From Ottelia alismoides (taxonomy: Eukaryota > Streptophyta > Magnoliopsida > Alismatales > Hydrocharitaceae), in NCBI GenBank assembly GCA_037367405.1, contig JAZKJV010011400.1:7686501-7750500 (forward strand): a stretch of DNA of 64,000 nt, read 5' to 3'. Positions 26,752 through 37,054 of this stretch are shown one piece after another. Positions within the stretch are counted from its first letter, which is position 1; every line of letters begins with the position of its first letter. A program made the position numbers and the translations under genes. Under the pieces are notes generated by a model, which saw only the letters and a program-made list of their open reading frames with translations, did not search any database and was not told the origin of the DNA.

Positions 26752-27669
26752 CTAGGCGCTCATCTGATTGCGCAGTTTTTCTAGCAGCTTTTTCGTAGCG
26801 CGGATACCTTCGTATTCATCGCCTTTGCCTTCGTATTCGATGCCGATGTAGCCTTTATAGCCCGCATCGAGCACAATCTTGAGCATCTTAGCGTAATCGA
26901 TCTTGGTTTCGTTACCTTCGGCGTCGAAGTCGTAACTTTTCGCGCTTACGCCAAACGCTGTGCCCATCAAGTCGGTCACACCTTGATAGCGATCGTACTC
27001 GTAGAAGTTGCCAAAGTCTGGCAGAGTACCGCAATTGGCCAGCCCTACAGACTTGATGGTTTCCTGGAGCCACTTGCCGTGAGAGCTCAGGCCGCCATGG
27101 TTTTCGACGATCACGTTAATGTTGTGAGGCGCGGCAAACTGACACAACTGGCGCAGTCCGTCTGCGGCCAGCTTCTTGGCTTCTTCAAAGTCCTTTTCCG
27201 AAGTCTGGGCGTTGACGCGAATACTGTGACATCCCAGCGTCTTGGCGGCGGTGACCCACTTGTAGTGATTTTCCACCGCCTGCTTTCGCTTGGCTGCATC
27301 GCTATCACCCAGTGCGCCTTCACCATCGATCATGATCAGCAACGAACGCACATTGTGTTCTTCTTGTCGCTTCTTAAGGTCGCTCAGGTACGCCTGGTCT
27401 TCGGCTTTGTCCTTGAAGAACTGATTGACGTATTCGATGCCATCGATGTTGAATTCGGTCTTGGCAACTTTGGCAAAGTCACGGTTATCCAGCTTGCCCT
27501 GAAAGAGGTTATTGTGCAACGACCACTGAGCCAGAGAGATGCGGAACAGCGGCGCCTTGTCTTCCGTGGCAGCCTGTGCCGCAGACCAGGTTCCAGGAGT
27601 AACCGCAGCCAGCGTGGCGGCGGTGGCGGAGAGTTGCAGAAATTGGCGACGTGCCAGCCTGTTGGTCAT
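26752..27669 (-). CDS. Tat-exported sugar phosphate isomerase/epimerase-like protein
   Basis: A 305-residue TIM-barrel protein of the xylose isomerase-like superfamily. A twin-arginine signal leads it ([19 protein letters not shown] at about 5-23, cleavage near QAA). GAGG lies nine bases before the ATG. Barrel features: [10 protein letters not shown], then [24 protein letters not shown] (metal-ligand Glu/His region), [11 protein letters not shown] and [17 protein letters not shown]. The Glu, Asp/His and Glu at strand ends fit a divalent metal site. Many planctomycete copies are exported like this one. The substrate is unknown. It is divergent from pdxJ. Confidence 0.9.
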   Translation of the reverse strand: MTNRLARRQFLQLSATAATLAAVTPGTWSAAQAATEDKAPLFRISLAQWSLHNNLFQGKLDNRDFAKVAKTEFNIDGIEYVNQFFKDKAEDQAYLSDLKKRQEEHNVRSLLIMIDGEGALGDSDAAKRKQAVENHYKWVTAAKTLGCHSIRVNAQTSEKDFEEAKKLAADGLRQLCQFAAPHNINVIVENHGGLSSHGKWLQETIKSVGLANCGTLPDFGNFYEYDRYQGVTDLMGTAFGVSAKSYDFDAEGNETKIDYAKMLKIVLDAGYKGYIGIEYEGKGDEYEGIRATKKLLEKLRNQMSA

Positions 27670-27958
27670 GTTTGTTGCCTCAGAAATGGTTGTAGGGTCA
27701 GCGGGAATCTATTCCACCCACAGGCTGTTGCCAGTTTGCCGGCCTTGCTGAAGATGGAAAGATATTCGCGTGGTAAGCCTTGTTCAGGCACTGGTTATCT
27801 TATTTCCACAGCCACCAGGCTGCAACGTAGCGGCTGGCGCTGGTTGAAAATGCGTGGTTCTGGTAGACTTCGGAGTCTGAAGAGGGTGCCGTCACCGGGT
27901 GATGGCCATGGTTTAACCGACGTTTTTTCGGTCGGCCTAGGGGTAGGTGGAGAAATCA

Positions 27959-28684
27959 ATGGCGCAGCTAGGCGTCAACATCGATCACGTCGCGACAATC
28001 AGGCAGGCGCGCAAGACTTACGAACCCGATCCAGTCCTGGCTGCAGGCCTGGCCGAACAGGCCGGTGCCGACTTGATCACCGTGCATTTGCGTGAAGATC
28101 GCCGGCACATTCAGGACCGCGACCTGCATATCCTCCGCCAGACCGTGGCCACGCGTCTGAACCTGGAGCTGGCCTGCGACACCGAAGTGGTCAGAATCGC
28201 CTGCGAAGTACAACCGCATCAGGCAACCCTGGTACCCGAACGCCGCCAAGAAGTCACTACCGAGGGCGGCTTGGATGTGGCCGGAGATCCAGATCGGGTC
28301 AAGCGAGCCGTCGATGACCTGGCCGCTGCCGGCATCGAAGTCAGCCTGTTTATCGATCCGGACACCACCCAAATCGAAGCCACGCATGCCTTGGGCGTGA
28401 AAATGGTCGAACTGCACACCGGCAGTTACGCCTTGGCACGCGGAGCCCAGCAGCAGCATGAACTGCAGCGCCTGACCGCCGCGGGCAAATTGGTTACTCA
28501 ACTGGGCATGCAATTGCACGCCGGGCACGGTCTGAATTACCAGAACGTGCAGGCCATCGCCCTCATTCCGCATATGGACGAACTGAATATCGGCCACAGC
28601 ATTATCGCCCGAGCCGTATTCGTAGGGCTGGCTCAGGCAGTCAGCGACATGAAGCAGTTGATCATGCACGCCAAGAGTTCATAA
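27959..28684 (+). CDS. pdxJ: Pyridoxine 5'-phosphate synthase PdxJ
   Basis: Last step of DXP-dependent vitamin B6 synthesis: condenses 3-amino-2-oxopropyl phosphate with deoxyxylulose 5-phosphate. I start it at ATG 27959, which has GGAG eight bases upstream and gives [20 protein letters not shown]; a GTG at 27947 would absorb the Shine-Dalgarno sequence. It has 241 residues, the normal length. Motifs: [28 protein letters not shown] (catalytic His/Arg), [50 protein letters not shown] and [12 protein letters not shown]. All expected catalytic regions are present. dapA follows 129 bases later on the same strand. Confidence 0.98.
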   Translation: MAQLGVNIDHVATIRQARKTYEPDPVLAAGLAEQAGADLITVHLREDRRHIQDRDLHILRQTVATRLNLELACDTEVVRIACEVQPHQATLVPERRQEVTTEGGLDVAGDPDRVKRAVDDLAAAGIEVSLFIDPDTTQIEATHALGVKMVELHTGSYALARGAQQQHELQRLTAAGKLVTQLGMQLHAGHGLNYQNVQAIALIPHMDELNIGHSIIARAVFVGLAQAVSDMKQLIMHAKSS

Positions 28685-28813
28685 GCCTGAAGGCGTTGCC
28701 AAAGGACGAGACACTTCTTTGCCGACGCGCAGCGCTGCGTTGAAGTTCTCCCCACCCAGCATTTACTATCCCACGATTCACCATTCACACAATCGAAGGC
28801 AAGACAGTTAGCA

Positions 28814-29713
28814 ATGAGTACACGCAAGGGTTCGGAGTATCGCGGTTTATCGGTCGCCATTGTCACGCCGCTGCGCGATGGGCGTTTGGACTTGGACCGT
28901 CTGCGTGAACAGGTCGAATTTCAAATCGCGGCTGGAACCCGTTGCCTGGTACCGGTAGGCACAACCGGCGAATCGCCCACGCTCTCGCATGAAGAACACG
29001 AACGCGTCATCAGCGATGTCGTGCAAATTGCCGCTGGTCGCATCAAGGTTATGGCCGGCACCGGTAGCAACAGTACGGCCGAAGCGATCCGCCTGACGCG
29101 ATGGGCTGCCAAAGAAGGAGCCGATGCGTCGCTGCAAGTCGCCCCGTATTACAACAAGCCAACTCAGGAAGGATTCTACCAGCACTTCAAGGCAGTTGCT
29201 GAGGATGTTGGACTGCCGATCTGCGTCTACAACATTCCCGGCCGGACGGGCAAGAACATCGAACCGGAGACCATCGCACGCCTGGCTGAACTGCCCAATA
29301 TCACCATGGTCAAGGAAGCGACCGGTTCGCTAGATCAATGTTCACAGATCCTCAACACTACCGATCTGACCGTGCTGAGCGGTGATGATAGTCTGACGCT
29401 GCCGATGATGAGCGTAGGTGCCGAGGGGGTGATCTCAGTAGCCGGCAATATCGTTCCGGAAGACATCATCGCCATGGTCGAGGCGGCTGCTGCCAACGAC
29501 TACCAGCGGGCTCGCCAGTTGCACCATCGCTTGTTCCCGCTGTGCCGTGACATGCTAGGTCTGGCCACCAATCCAATCCCGGTCAAAGCCGCCATGGAGA
29601 TGTTGGGACGCGATACCGGCGAGCTGCGATTGCCGATGACGCCGTTGGATCCCAAGCAGAAGGAAGCTCTCCGAGATACACTAGAGAAGTACGGCCTGAT
29701 GGTCGGCGTGTAA
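28814..29713 (+). CDS. dapA: 4-hydroxy-tetrahydrodipicolinate synthase DapA
   Basis: Condenses pyruvate with aspartate semialdehyde in lysine and diaminopimelate synthesis. It has 299 residues. The Schiff-base lysine is K167 (ITMVKEATG), the catalytic tyrosine Y139 ([11 protein letters not shown]) with R144, and the T50-T51 pair lies in [18 protein letters not shown]113 in [10 protein letters not shown] completes the triad. These residues match true DapA rather than the related N-acetylneuraminate lyases. The weakly spaced AAGG upstream is the only visible ribosome binding site. It follows pdxJ and precedes the kinase on the same strand, with 49 bases to the latter, so co-transcription is possible. 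Confidence 0.96.
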   Translation: MSTRKGSEYRGLSVAIVTPLRDGRLDLDRLREQVEFQIAAGTRCLVPVGTTGESPTLSHEEHERVISDVVQIAAGRIKVMAGTGSNSTAEAIRLTRWAAKEGADASLQVAPYYNKPTQEGFYQHFKAVAEDVGLPICVYNIPGRTGKNIEPETIARLAELPNITMVKEATGSLDQCSQILNTTDLTVLSGDDSLTLPMMSVGAEGVISVAGNIVPEDIIAMVEAAAANDYQRARQLHHRLFPLCRDMLGLATNPIPVKAAMEMLGRDTGELRLPMTPLDPKQKEALRDTLEKYGLMVGV

Positions 29714-29762
29714 CTCTAAACCTGTCGCAGCACCATGCTTCAGCTTCGGGACAAGTCATTCG

Positions 29763-31646
29763 ATGGACAAATGCGAGTTCGAGTACTTAGGTCCCTACAA
29801 GATCCAAGCCGTGCTTGGCCGCGGCGGCATGGGGGCAGTCTATAAGGGTGTCCATGCCAAGTCGGGTGAAGCTGTAGCCATCAAGGTCATCTCGCCCGGC
29901 GTAGCCAACGAGATGCGATTCCGCCGGCGTTTCAATGCCGAAATTGAAACGTTGATGCGTTTGCGACATCCCAACATTGTGCAGTTGATCGGCGTCGGCG
30001 AAGAGCAGGGCCTGCTCTTTTACGTAATGGAGTTTGTTGATGGTCATTCTCTGCATGACCATCTCCGCCAGTTCAAACACATCGATTGGACCGAAGTGAT
30101 CCAAGTCGGAATCGATGTCACAGCGGCGCTCAAGCATGCTCACGACATGGGCATAATTCATCGCGACATCAAGCCCGCGAATTTGATGGTTGGTAACGAT
30201 GGTCGGATCAAGTTAACCGACTTTGGCATTGCCAAACTGTTCGGGGCCACGGACATGACGGCCGCTGGCAGCGTTATCGGGACCGCCGATTACATGCCGC
30301 CCGAGCAGGCCGAAGGCAAGAGCGTCACGGTGCGCAGCGACATCTACAGCCTGGGCAGCGTAATGTACGCGCTGCTGGCCGGTCGCCCACCGTTTGCAGG
30401 TAAAAGCATCCCTGAAGTGCTCTATGCCGTGCGCTATTCACCGGCTCCGGATTCCACACCCTATGCCGTGGATGCACCGCCCGATCTGCATTTGCTGATC
30501 TCCGAGATGCTCGAGAAGGATCCGCTCAAGCGCCCTCCGACCGCGCTGGTCATCGGCAACCGCTTAAAGGCCATTCAACAAGGCATTGCCAAATTGGAAG
30601 CCGATCGAGCTCGCAGCCAACTGCAGCCACCTCAACCAGCCACGGGCAACACGGTAGCCAAAGAGCTGACCAGTATCGACTTGAATGATGAACAGGATGA
30701 AGATCTGCGAGCGACCGGGCATGGTTCGACGCAAGACCGTCCAACTGCTATCGCTTCCGATTCGATGCTGGAGCGTCTAGCCCGTGAGAGCGCCGGCGCT
30801 ACCCAAGCTCGGCATGTCGACAACGATACCGGACTGTCGGTGGTGTTGCCGCAGACGATGGATTCGCAGGACCTGCCATTGCCATCGACCGAAACACCGT
30901 TGCCTGCCAGCACGTCGCATTACACTCCCATCAGCGATGCGGACACGCGCAAATACACCAGCGAGCTCTATCACGATCCGCATGGACAAACTTCGCGACT
31001 GACTCAGTACTTGTCGATCGCCGGCCTGGTGGTGCTGCTGATTGGCCTTTTGGGATCGGCCTGGTACATGCTGCAGCCCAGGTCAGCCGACGCGCTGCAT
31101 GAAGCCATCATGGTTGCTGTCGAGTCGGGAGACGATAATCAACTCTCGGAAGCCATTCCCGATATGGAAGAGTTTGCCGAACGTTTCCCGGACGACAGTC
31201 GGTTGTCGGAAATCAATCAATGGCTGGATGAAGCGGAGTTGCTCCGCGCCAGCAAAATTATACGTCGCCGTGGTCGTAGCGGAGTTGAACAACTCAATGC
31301 GATCGAACAAGGATTTTTGGATTGCGTCGAGGCCATGAATCGCGACCCGCAGGAGGCTCGTCGAAAGTTCGATGCGTTCCTGGCCGTGTACCGCGGGGCC
31401 AGTGACTTGTCGATCAAAGACCAACGCTACTTGAAACTGGCCGAACATGCTTCGGAGAAACTGGCACACGTTCGCGCCGCTCCGACCACAGCGGCCAGCC
31501 AGCAACTGGAAGCCGTGATCAGCATGGCAGAGAAAAGTATGCCCAAAGCTCAACTGGCAATCTTCTACCGGAGCATCGTCGAACTCTACGGCGATAAACC
31601 CTGGGCCAAAGATCTGATCACCCGCATCAAGGCCATCCAGCCTTGA
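29763..31646 (+). CDS. Receptor-type serine/threonine protein kinase
   Basis: A 627-residue PknB-like (Hanks-type) kinase. The kinase domain spans about 8-270: Gly loop GRGGMGAVYKG at 19-29, catalytic K41 (VAIKVI), HRDIKPANL with D135, DFG at 153-155, and GTADYMPPEQ in the activation segment. A long acidic, Ser/Thr/Pro-rich juxtamembrane part runs to about 415. A single membrane segment lies at 417-437 (YLSIAGLVVLLIGLLGSAWY). The outer 190 residues are helical, with no PASTA or WD repeats, and have no recognised domain; they may sense something outside the cytoplasm. A hairpin sits directly behind the stop. The substrates are unknown. Confidence 0.94.
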   Translation: MDKCEFEYLGPYKIQAVLGRGGMGAVYKGVHAKSGEAVAIKVISPGVANEMRFRRRFNAEIETLMRLRHPNIVQLIGVGEEQGLLFYVMEFVDGHSLHDHLRQFKHIDWTEVIQVGIDVTAALKHAHDMGIIHRDIKPANLMVGNDGRIKLTDFGIAKLFGATDMTAAGSVIGTADYMPPEQAEGKSVTVRSDIYSLGSVMYALLAGRPPFAGKSIPEVLYAVRYSPAPDSTPYAVDAPPDLHLLISEMLEKDPLKRPPTALVIGNRLKAIQQGIAKLEADRARSQLQPPQPATGNTVAKELTSIDLNDEQDEDLRATGHGSTQDRPTAIASDSMLERLARESAGATQARHVDNDTGLSVVLPQTMDSQDLPLPSTETPLPASTSHYTPISDADTRKYTSELYHDPHGQTSRLTQYLSIAGLVVLLIGLLGSAWYMLQPRSADALHEAIMVAVESGDDNQLSEAIPDMEEFAERFPDDSRLSEINQWLDEAELLRASKIIRRRGRSGVEQLNAIEQGFLDCVEAMNRDPQEARRKFDAFLAVYRGASDLSIKDQRYLKLAEHASEKLAHVRAAPTTAASQQLEAVISMAEKSMPKAQLAIFYRSIVELYGDKPWAKDLITRIKAIQP

Positions 31647-31683
31647 TGAACTTGGACCAACGCTTTCGATCAGCTTCATCAAG
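31642..31683. terminator. Possible bidirectional terminator between convergent genes
   Basis: CTTGATGAA (31642-31650, overlapping the kinase stop) pairs exactly with TTCATCAAG (31675-31683) across a 24-base loop. AAAAA follows the right arm on the plus strand (a T-run for the minus strand lies ahead of, not behind, the stem). The long loop makes it a weak candidate. Confidence 0.3.
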
Positions 31684-32169
31684 TTAAAAACGTTCCAGGG
31701 AGAGCGTGTCGGTAGTCTTCAAACCGCCATGGGCTTCGATCAGATCATCTCCGGTGGCATGCACGATGATCAGTACGGACCCTTGGGCGACGCGCTGTTG
31801 ATAACTCTGAACGATCGACTCGTCGACGCTCCACTTCTTGTCATCACCAAAGAGCGCGCCGACCGCGGCGCCAGCGGCAGCGGCCACCAGGGGACCGATG
31901 ATAAAAAATGGTGGCATCGTAGTTCCAATGGCCAACGGGGCTGCGGCGCCAGCCGCGATGGCTGCCCCGGTGCCGCTACTGGCGACCGGTCCGGGTTGGT
32001 GAATTCGTTCACGACGTTTCTTTTCCAGTTCCACCAGCTCGGGATCATTGCGAGTAATGATCGTTACGCGATCATCGCCAAAGCCGCGCATTTCCAACAC
32101 CCTCCGTCCAACATCGGCTTTGGAATAGTTGGCATACTCAGCCACGATCACTTCGTATGGTTTCGACAT
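31684..32169 (-). CDS. General-stress-type protein with glycine-zipper region
   Basis: I start it at the ATG ending at 32169, since GGAG lies nine bases upstream; the next ATG upstream (32184) would include that site. From there it has 161 residues. Residues 1-50 form a small alpha/beta unit (KPYEVIVAEYANYSKADVGR, then DDRVTIITR) like the start of YflT/general stress protein 17M-type proteins. Residues of about 70-110 are a Gly/Ala-rich hydrophobic segment with small-residue zipper spacing (AAIAAGAAAPLAIG, then PLVAAAAGAAVGALFG). The end (GSVLIIVHATGDDLIEAHG) forms a second small unit. Role unknown; a stress-related membrane-inserting protein is a guess. Convergent with the kinase gene. Confidence 0.72.
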   Translation of the reverse strand: MSKPYEVIVAEYANYSKADVGRRVLEMRGFGDDRVTIITRNDPELVELEKKRRERIHQPGPVASSGTGAAIAAGAAAPLAIGTTMPPFFIIGPLVAAAAGAAVGALFGDDKKWSVDESIVQSYQQRVAQGSVLIIVHATGDDLIEAHGGLKTTDTLSLERF

Positions 32170-32266
32170 TCCACAGTACTCCATCGGCTTGTGAGCCAGA
32201 ATCTAACGCAGGCAGCCCGAAGGCCTGCGCAGCGACCATGGATGACGATGCAACTTCAATGCCCGA

Positions 32267-34810
32267 TTAGTCTTTCCTTGAATTGGCATCGAGCGTATGC
32301 CGTACAAGCTGTAGCAATTCATGGTTGCGGTATGGCTTGGCCAAGAAGCCATCCAGATCGTTCAGACGGTCATCGACTCCCGGTCGTCGCAACCCACTGC
32401 TGGCGATGATTTTCAGGTTCGGCTTTATCGCGCGGAGTCTATCTTTGGTTTCGATGCCATCCATCTCTGGCATCATCATGTCCAGAACAACCAGGTCGAT
32501 CGGTTTTGAAGCAGACGCCAGTTTCTCGATGGCTTCGGCACCGCCATAGGCGAAAATTGCCTGATAGCCACTTTTGGTCAACAGCTCGCCGGCCGACTCA
32601 ACGATGTTCGGTTCATCATCTACCAGCAGGATAAGCTCACCACGGCCGAGCGGTTCGCCGGTTTCGCCTGTCATGACCAGGTTGGGTGTCGTTGGTGAAC
32701 TGCCCACTGGCAGGTAGACCGAAAACAGCGAACCAACTCCGGGTGAACTCTCGACCGTAATGTCGCCGCCGTAAGCTCGCACAATTCCCAACGAGGTGGC
32801 CAGGCCCAAACCGGTACCTTTGCCTTGGGCTTTGGTAGTAAAGAACGGATCGAAAATGCGTTCGATGATCTCCGAGCTGATGCCATGCCCCTGGTCCGAG
32901 ACGGTCAGTAACACGAAATCACCACGGCCGGTAGCGGCCAGTGGATTGGCCGCTTGGGACACGTGGCAGTTTCGCGCTTGAATGGTCAACATGCCTCCGT
33001 CGGGCATCGCATCACGCGCATTGACAGCCAGGTTCACAACGACTTGCGATAGTTCAGTGGGATCGGCCAGAACTTGCCACAAATCTTCGGAAATCTCAGT
33101 TTTCAGCGTGATCGTCTTGGGCAAGGAGTGGCCGAGAATTTCTTCCACTTCATTAACCACATCACGCACGTTGACCATCTCCACGGAAGCTCGGTCGCCT
33201 CCGGCAAAGGCCAGCAACTTCTTGATCATCTTGCTGCCGCGCTCTGCACTGGTAACGATCATCTCCAACAGACGAGTCTGGTTGGTGTTACCACGCTGCG
33301 CCAATTTGGCATTCATCAGAATGGGCGTGAGAATATTATTAAGGTCATGAGCGACTCCGCCAGCCAAAGTGCCCAAGCTCTCCAATCGCTGGCCGCGTCG
33401 CTCTTTGGCTTCTTGTTGCCTGCGTTCGGTAATGTCGATGTGCATGATCAATTGCCCGATGGGCAAGCCCTGCGTATCGCGAATCAGGCTGCGTCGATGC
33501 TCAATCCATTGTTGATGTCTGTTGGGCGCAGTAATCTCGAACTCAGTGGAGTAGACCGAGTGAGACTGGACATGAGCGGACCCCTCTTCCCAGGTCTGTG
33601 GTGACGCGGCACACATCAGTTCCCGAGCTGGTCGGCCGATCGCCTGGCTGGCAGGTACGCCATGGAGCACCTCGGCCCCCCGATTCCATGAGACCACCAG
33701 GCCTTGAAGATCGCACACCACGATGGCGTCGGTTACCTGGTCGAGAATGGCCGCCAATTCGCGGCGACTTGATTCGGCCCGCTGGATCTCGGTAAGGTCT
33801 TGAAACACCAGGATGTGATACCGCCGGCCATCCGACTCCACTTTGGCAAATCGGCCCTCCGTCGGAAAGGTGACTCCAGCGGATCGTCTGCCTATCCCTG
33901 TGAACTGGCAGGAATTCAGATTGGAGTCAACAAAACTCTGAATCGGTCCCTGAGGCGTTTGAGCTTCGATTAAGGAAGTCAACGTTATACCTACAGCCTC
34001 TTCGGGACTTTGAAAACCCAAGAGCTGGCAAGCCGAAGGATTCACCAGGCGAACATGCAGGTGATTATCAAAAGATAAGATGGCATCCGAGGTCGAATTG
34101 AAGATCGCCGACAACTCGGATTCTTTGGCTGCCAAGGTTGCTTCGGATTGATCGCGTCGGTGTCGATCCCAATATGAAATTGCACCCGTCGTTGAGATGA
34201 TCGCCAAGGCGATGAGATTGCCCAGCAGGATCGCGCGGTAGGATACTGAACTGAGCTCGTCGCTGCGCTGTTCCGTATCGTTCAAGCGTTCGACTTGCCT
34301 GTCCAAGATCGACTTAGTCGCGTCTCGGACGGCCTCCATTAGCTTCTCACCCGCTTCTGAATTGACCATCTCGATAACTTGATCGCTAGGCCTGGACGTC
34401 GGATCGCGTGATCGCAAGGCAACGGCCTCGTCGAGGTAGGCTATCTTCCGATCCAAGAGCTGCTTGAGCCCCGTCACTTGTGCGTCGAGGTCCGGCTCGT
34501 CGCTAGTCAACCGGCTCAGATTTTGCCAGCTCTCTTCTAGTTGAATACGACCTTGTTCAAAAGGCTCGAGAAAAATTGGCTTGCCGGTAATGATGAAGCC
34601 GCGTTCTCCGGTTTGCATGTCCTTTAATGCCGAGAGCACGCGATAGGTTGCTTCACCGATAGCATGCGACTTGGAGACCTGCTTTTCCCCATCTCTAAGC
34701 CTGACGGTATTGCGAAAGGTAAGTATGGCCAGCACAGCCACCGAACAGAACGCGATCACAATGGAAATGGGCAGACCGAACCTGGTCCAGTAAATCTGTA
34801 CGCGGGGCAT
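32267..34810 (-). CDS. CHASE3-PAS-PAS hybrid histidine kinase with receiver
   Basis: An 847-residue membrane sensor kinase. Membrane segments at 13-33 and 193-213 flank a periplasmic CHASE3 domain at about 40-185 ([20 protein letters not shown] is typical). Two PAS domains follow at about 225-345 and 350-465. The phosphoaccepting His is H488 ([16 protein letters not shown]), the N-box is [14 protein letters not shown] with N597, and the G-boxes are DQGHGIS and [13 protein letters not shown]-terminal receiver at about 725-840 has acid pair D731-D732, phosphoacceptor D777 ([12 protein letters not shown]) and a Lys in FLAKPY. All catalytic residues are present. No partner regulator is adjacent, so signalling probably runs by phosphorelay to a distant protein. 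Confidence 0.95.
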   Translation of the reverse strand: MPRVQIYWTRFGLPISIVIAFCSVAVLAILTFRNTVRLRDGEKQVSKSHAIGEATYRVLSALKDMQTGERGFIITGKPIFLEPFEQGRIQLEESWQNLSRLTSDEPDLDAQVTGLKQLLDRKIAYLDEAVALRSRDPTSRPSDQVIEMVNSEAGEKLMEAVRDATKSILDRQVERLNDTEQRSDELSSVSYRAILLGNLIALAIISTTGAISYWDRHRRDQSEATLAAKESELSAIFNSTSDAILSFDNHLHVRLVNPSACQLLGFQSPEEAVGITLTSLIEAQTPQGPIQSFVDSNLNSCQFTGIGRRSAGVTFPTEGRFAKVESDGRRYHILVFQDLTEIQRAESSRRELAAILDQVTDAIVVCDLQGLVVSWNRGAEVLHGVPASQAIGRPARELMCAASPQTWEEGSAHVQSHSVYSTEFEITAPNRHQQWIEHRRSLIRDTQGLPIGQLIMHIDITERRQQEAKERRGQRLESLGTLAGGVAHDLNNILTPILMNAKLAQRGNTNQTRLLEMIVTSAERGSKMIKKLLAFAGGDRASVEMVNVRDVVNEVEEILGHSLPKTITLKTEISEDLWQVLADPTELSQVVVNLAVNARDAMPDGGMLTIQARNCHVSQAANPLAATGRGDFVLLTVSDQGHGISSEIIERIFDPFFTTKAQGKGTGLGLATSLGIVRAYGGDITVESSPGVGSLFSVYLPVGSSPTTPNLVMTGETGEPLGRGELILLVDDEPNIVESAGELLTKSGYQAIFAYGGAEAIEKLASASKPIDLVVLDMMMPEMDGIETKDRLRAIKPNLKIIASSGLRRPGVDDRLNDLDGFLAKPYRNHELLQLVRHTLDANSRKD

Positions 34811-34995
34811 AAATGATCGATCCTATCAGCGACTGGCAGCGGGCGGCCGGCAGCGTTTGGCACAACATATGCGTAAATCCGCCGTGTATTGCTGAGCATC
34901 AAGTTGTGCGTACGTTCAATTGTCGTCCTTCTCTGATTGTATCAGCCGACCGGGTCGATGTTTAAGGCTGGTCTACCTTCGAACCTATCGTAGCC

Positions 34996-35496
34996 ATGAT
35001 TGTTCGCACCACCATAGCGCAGTTGATCAGCGACTTACACTCGGCCACACTGGCCGAGCTGAGCGAATCGCACACAAGTCAGCCGCCATCGCACCGGGCT
35101 AACCTCCTGGCGACGCTCGCCGAGCATTATAGTTGCACGGAACTCGAGGCCCAGGAGCGTCAGCAAATTGTAGTGGCACTGGCCGAAGTCTGCGACGCAG
35201 ACGTTATCCCAGTACTAATTGAGGCACTGGAAGACCCCAACGCTGAAACACGACGGCTGGCCGCACGCGCTTTAGCGCGCCACGGACAGCAGGGGCTGAC
35301 CGCGCTGATCAGCTCGATTGCCTCCGAGCGACATAGCGACTGCTTTTATCGCTCTGCGCATCATGCTTTGTATATGCTGCAGTTTCAGGCGCCGCTACGA
35401 GATCGCGAATTGCTGGCCGATTTGCTGGCCGTTATCGTCGGTCCAAACGCTTCTGCACAGGCTCCTTCGATGGCTCGCTCCATCATTCATGAGTAA
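34996..35496 (+). CDS. HEAT-repeat protein
   Basis: A 166-residue soluble, all-helical protein. HEAT-like units are visible at about 65-100 (DADVIPVLIEALEDPNAETR followed by RLAARALARHG) and in part before and after. No signal peptide or membrane segment. HEAT repeats mediate protein binding; some family members are phycocyanobilin-lyase-like, but nothing here suggests an enzyme. Divergent from the hybrid kinase gene, with 185 bases between the two starts, so regulation from a shared region is possible. Confidence 0.8.
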   Translation: MIVRTTIAQLISDLHSATLAELSESHTSQPPSHRANLLATLAEHYSCTELEAQERQQIVVALAEVCDADVIPVLIEALEDPNAETRRLAARALARHGQQGLTALISSIASERHSDCFYRSAHHALYMLQFQAPLRDRELLADLLAVIVGPNASAQAPSMARSIIHE

Positions 35497-35865
35497 TTGG
35501 CCGCTGGGCAAACCGGGCCAAAATTCTGACGGCGGGCTGATTAATTTTTGACCGACTGAGCACGAACTGCCCGCCTAACCAACTGCGTTGCAGGCAGGCT
35601 GAATCGCAGTTTCCATGGAAAATTGCGGTGCAAAACGAAACCCTTGCGCACTGGTCCGCTGCTTGCTTTCTCCTATCAAGGTCCGGCTCGCTAATTGGAT
35701 TGCTAATCCAAGCGGCATCGCGACGCGTTGCCCATTGACAAACATGCCGACGCGCCAGCGCTCTTCGGAAACGAACGTCAAGCACCACTGAGCAACCAAT
35801 GGCCCGGACTATTGAGAAGGTTTCGTTTACTAACCCGATTAACACCCTAGAAGCGGAAGCACCAC
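35497..35865. other. Non-coding or decayed sequence before a transposase remnant
   Basis: About 370 bases. Overlapping frames on the minus strand (35483-35845, 35575-35799) are short and lack convincing features, although the stretch RWRVGMFVNGQRVAMPLG encoded at 35575-35799 looks somewhat protein-like and might be a gene fossil. No repeats or RNA gene seen. Confidence 0.4.
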
Positions 35866-36234
35866 ATGCCCGGAAGATCTCCCTCGGTCGCTATAACGCA
35901 ACAACAACAACAGGCGCTTGAGTCGCTCTCCCAAGATCCGACTCGACCGGAAGCCATTCGGCAACGCGCTCAAATCATCCTGCTGGCTTTTGCTCGCCAG
36001 CCTAATGCCAATATCTCCCGAGCAGTGGGCCTCCATCGCAATCATGTTGGTCTATGGCGTAAGCGCTGGAGCGATGCATTTACCAAGCTGGTAGCCATTG
36101 AATGCAGTCAAGGCTCGGACGCGCTACGCGAACTGATCGTACGGGTACTGAGCGACCTGCCACGCAGTGGACGCCCCGTGTCGAGACCTAAATGCGCCTC
36201 CGCAGCGCAGCATGTCAATCTGACTGAATCCTGA
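35866..36234 (+). pseudogene. Truncated IS630-family transposase, DNA-binding part only
   Basis: 122 codons. Residues of about 25-105 match the N-terminal helix-turn-helix of IS630-type transposases: RPEAIRQRAQIILLAFA, then ANISRAVGLHRNHVGLWRKR and VLSDLPRSGRP, where intact proteins have a similar Asp-x-Pro-Arg-x-Gly-Arg-Pro hinge. Directly after this hinge the sequence becomes unrelated and stops, so the whole DDE catalytic domain is gone. I found no terminal inverted repeats or target duplication. It is a degraded insertion-sequence remnant within a gene-poor stretch. Confidence 0.75.
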
Positions 36235-36240
36235 CGAGCT

Positions 36241-36525
36241 ATGTCTTCTTCCACTAACACCTTTCTATTACCAAGGCCTGATCGTACTTTCCTGAGTTTG
36301 AAGATGCTGACCATGATGATCTGGATTAGGCTAAAAAGTGCAGAGGGCGACTACTTCGCCCACTGCATTGCTCTACGCGCTAGACTTAATCGAGTCGCTG
36401 TCAAGCGTATTGGCAACAACTTGTGCGTGGCGGGAGCGTCGCCAGATTGCGAGAGATTTCTCGAACAGATTCACTCCGATGGCGTTCCCTTCCAAGTTAT
36501 CCCAGACAACGAGGCAAAAGAATAA
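36241..36525 (+). CDS. Small hypothetical protein next to the IS630 remnant
   Basis: A 94-codon frame starting 7 bases behind the transposase remnant. The C-terminal half (VAVKRIGNNLCVAGASPDCE, then RFLEQIHSDGVPFQVI) has protein-like composition and could form a small alpha/beta fold. No known motif, signal peptide or clear ribosome binding site. It may be a gene fragment brought or cut by the insertion sequence. Uncertain. Confidence 0.3.
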   Translation: MSSSTNTFLLPRPDRTFLSLKMLTMMIWIRLKSAEGDYFAHCIALRARLNRVAVKRIGNNLCVAGASPDCERFLEQIHSDGVPFQVIPDNEAKE

Positions 36526-36631
36526 GGCGATAAGTTCTTTTCCAGTTGCTGATCAAATTTTGCCCAACTGGTCAAAAATTTGACCGATCTCAAGCAGCCG
36601 GTCCAAGGAAATCAGCCAACTGCCTTCAGGG

Positions 36632-36907
36632 TCAATTCGCATCTATCAGCTGTACGGGTGGGTGCTCCAATGCACTTATGAATACGCGACCGCACTGCAA
36701 ACACCCCATCGTCACACATTGACTTTTGATGAGCCCTTTCGATGCCTCGGCCAGGCGATCACGTGGATCGAGTTCCAAGGTTTTGGGGTGCGAACAATCG
36801 TCGTCGGTAGTAAATCGAAACGTGATCTCCATTTCGGCCTCCAGGATCGCTGCCGCATCATCCATTTTGTGTGCCAACTTGCCGCTGACGACCGCCGAAA
36901 TCAGCAA
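36632..36907 (-). CDS. Small hypothetical protein with a cysteine cluster
   Basis: 91 codons, possibly starting at the internal ATG (codon 15). After MEITFRFTTDDDCSHPKTLE the sequence has CVTMGCLQCGRVF, a Cys-rich cluster that together with the earlier Cys-x-His could bind zinc. The plus-strand frame at 36662-36970 overlaps it and looks less protein-like. No family is recognised and no ribosome binding site is clear. Uncertain. Confidence 0.35.
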   Translation of the reverse strand: MLISAVVSGKLAHKMDDAAAILEAEMEITFRFTTDDDCSHPKTLELDPRDRLAEASKGLIKSQCVTMGCLQCGRVFISALEHPPVQLIDAN

Positions 36908-36991
36908 TTAGTTGATGCTCGATCGCTAACCCGCCCTCGCGGCAACCTGGAGGCTGCGCCAGTTGAGTGATGCGGACCAGCAAAGCCCATC

Positions 36992-37054
36992 CCAACCCGA
37001 AGCGTAAGCGAGGGACCCCCATTCCATTCCAACCCGAAGCGTAAGCGAGGGACC
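36992..37054. repeat. Direct repeat with 37-bp period, two copies
   Basis: CCAACCCGAAGCGTAAGCGA plus GGGACC is present identically at 36992-37017 and 37029-37054. The core CCCGAAGCGTAAGCGAGGGA is, from memory, a motif scattered between genes in related planctomycete genomes. Confidence 0.9.

Noticed and set aside
26983..28095. 370-codon frame on the plus strand across the isomerase-like gene and the start of pdxJ
   Set aside because: It is antisense to a clear Tat-signal TIM-barrel gene and overlaps pdxJ out of frame; no domain-like sequence.
36662..36970. 102-codon plus-strand frame
   Set aside because: Overlaps the slightly better minus-strand candidate and runs into repeat sequence at its end.
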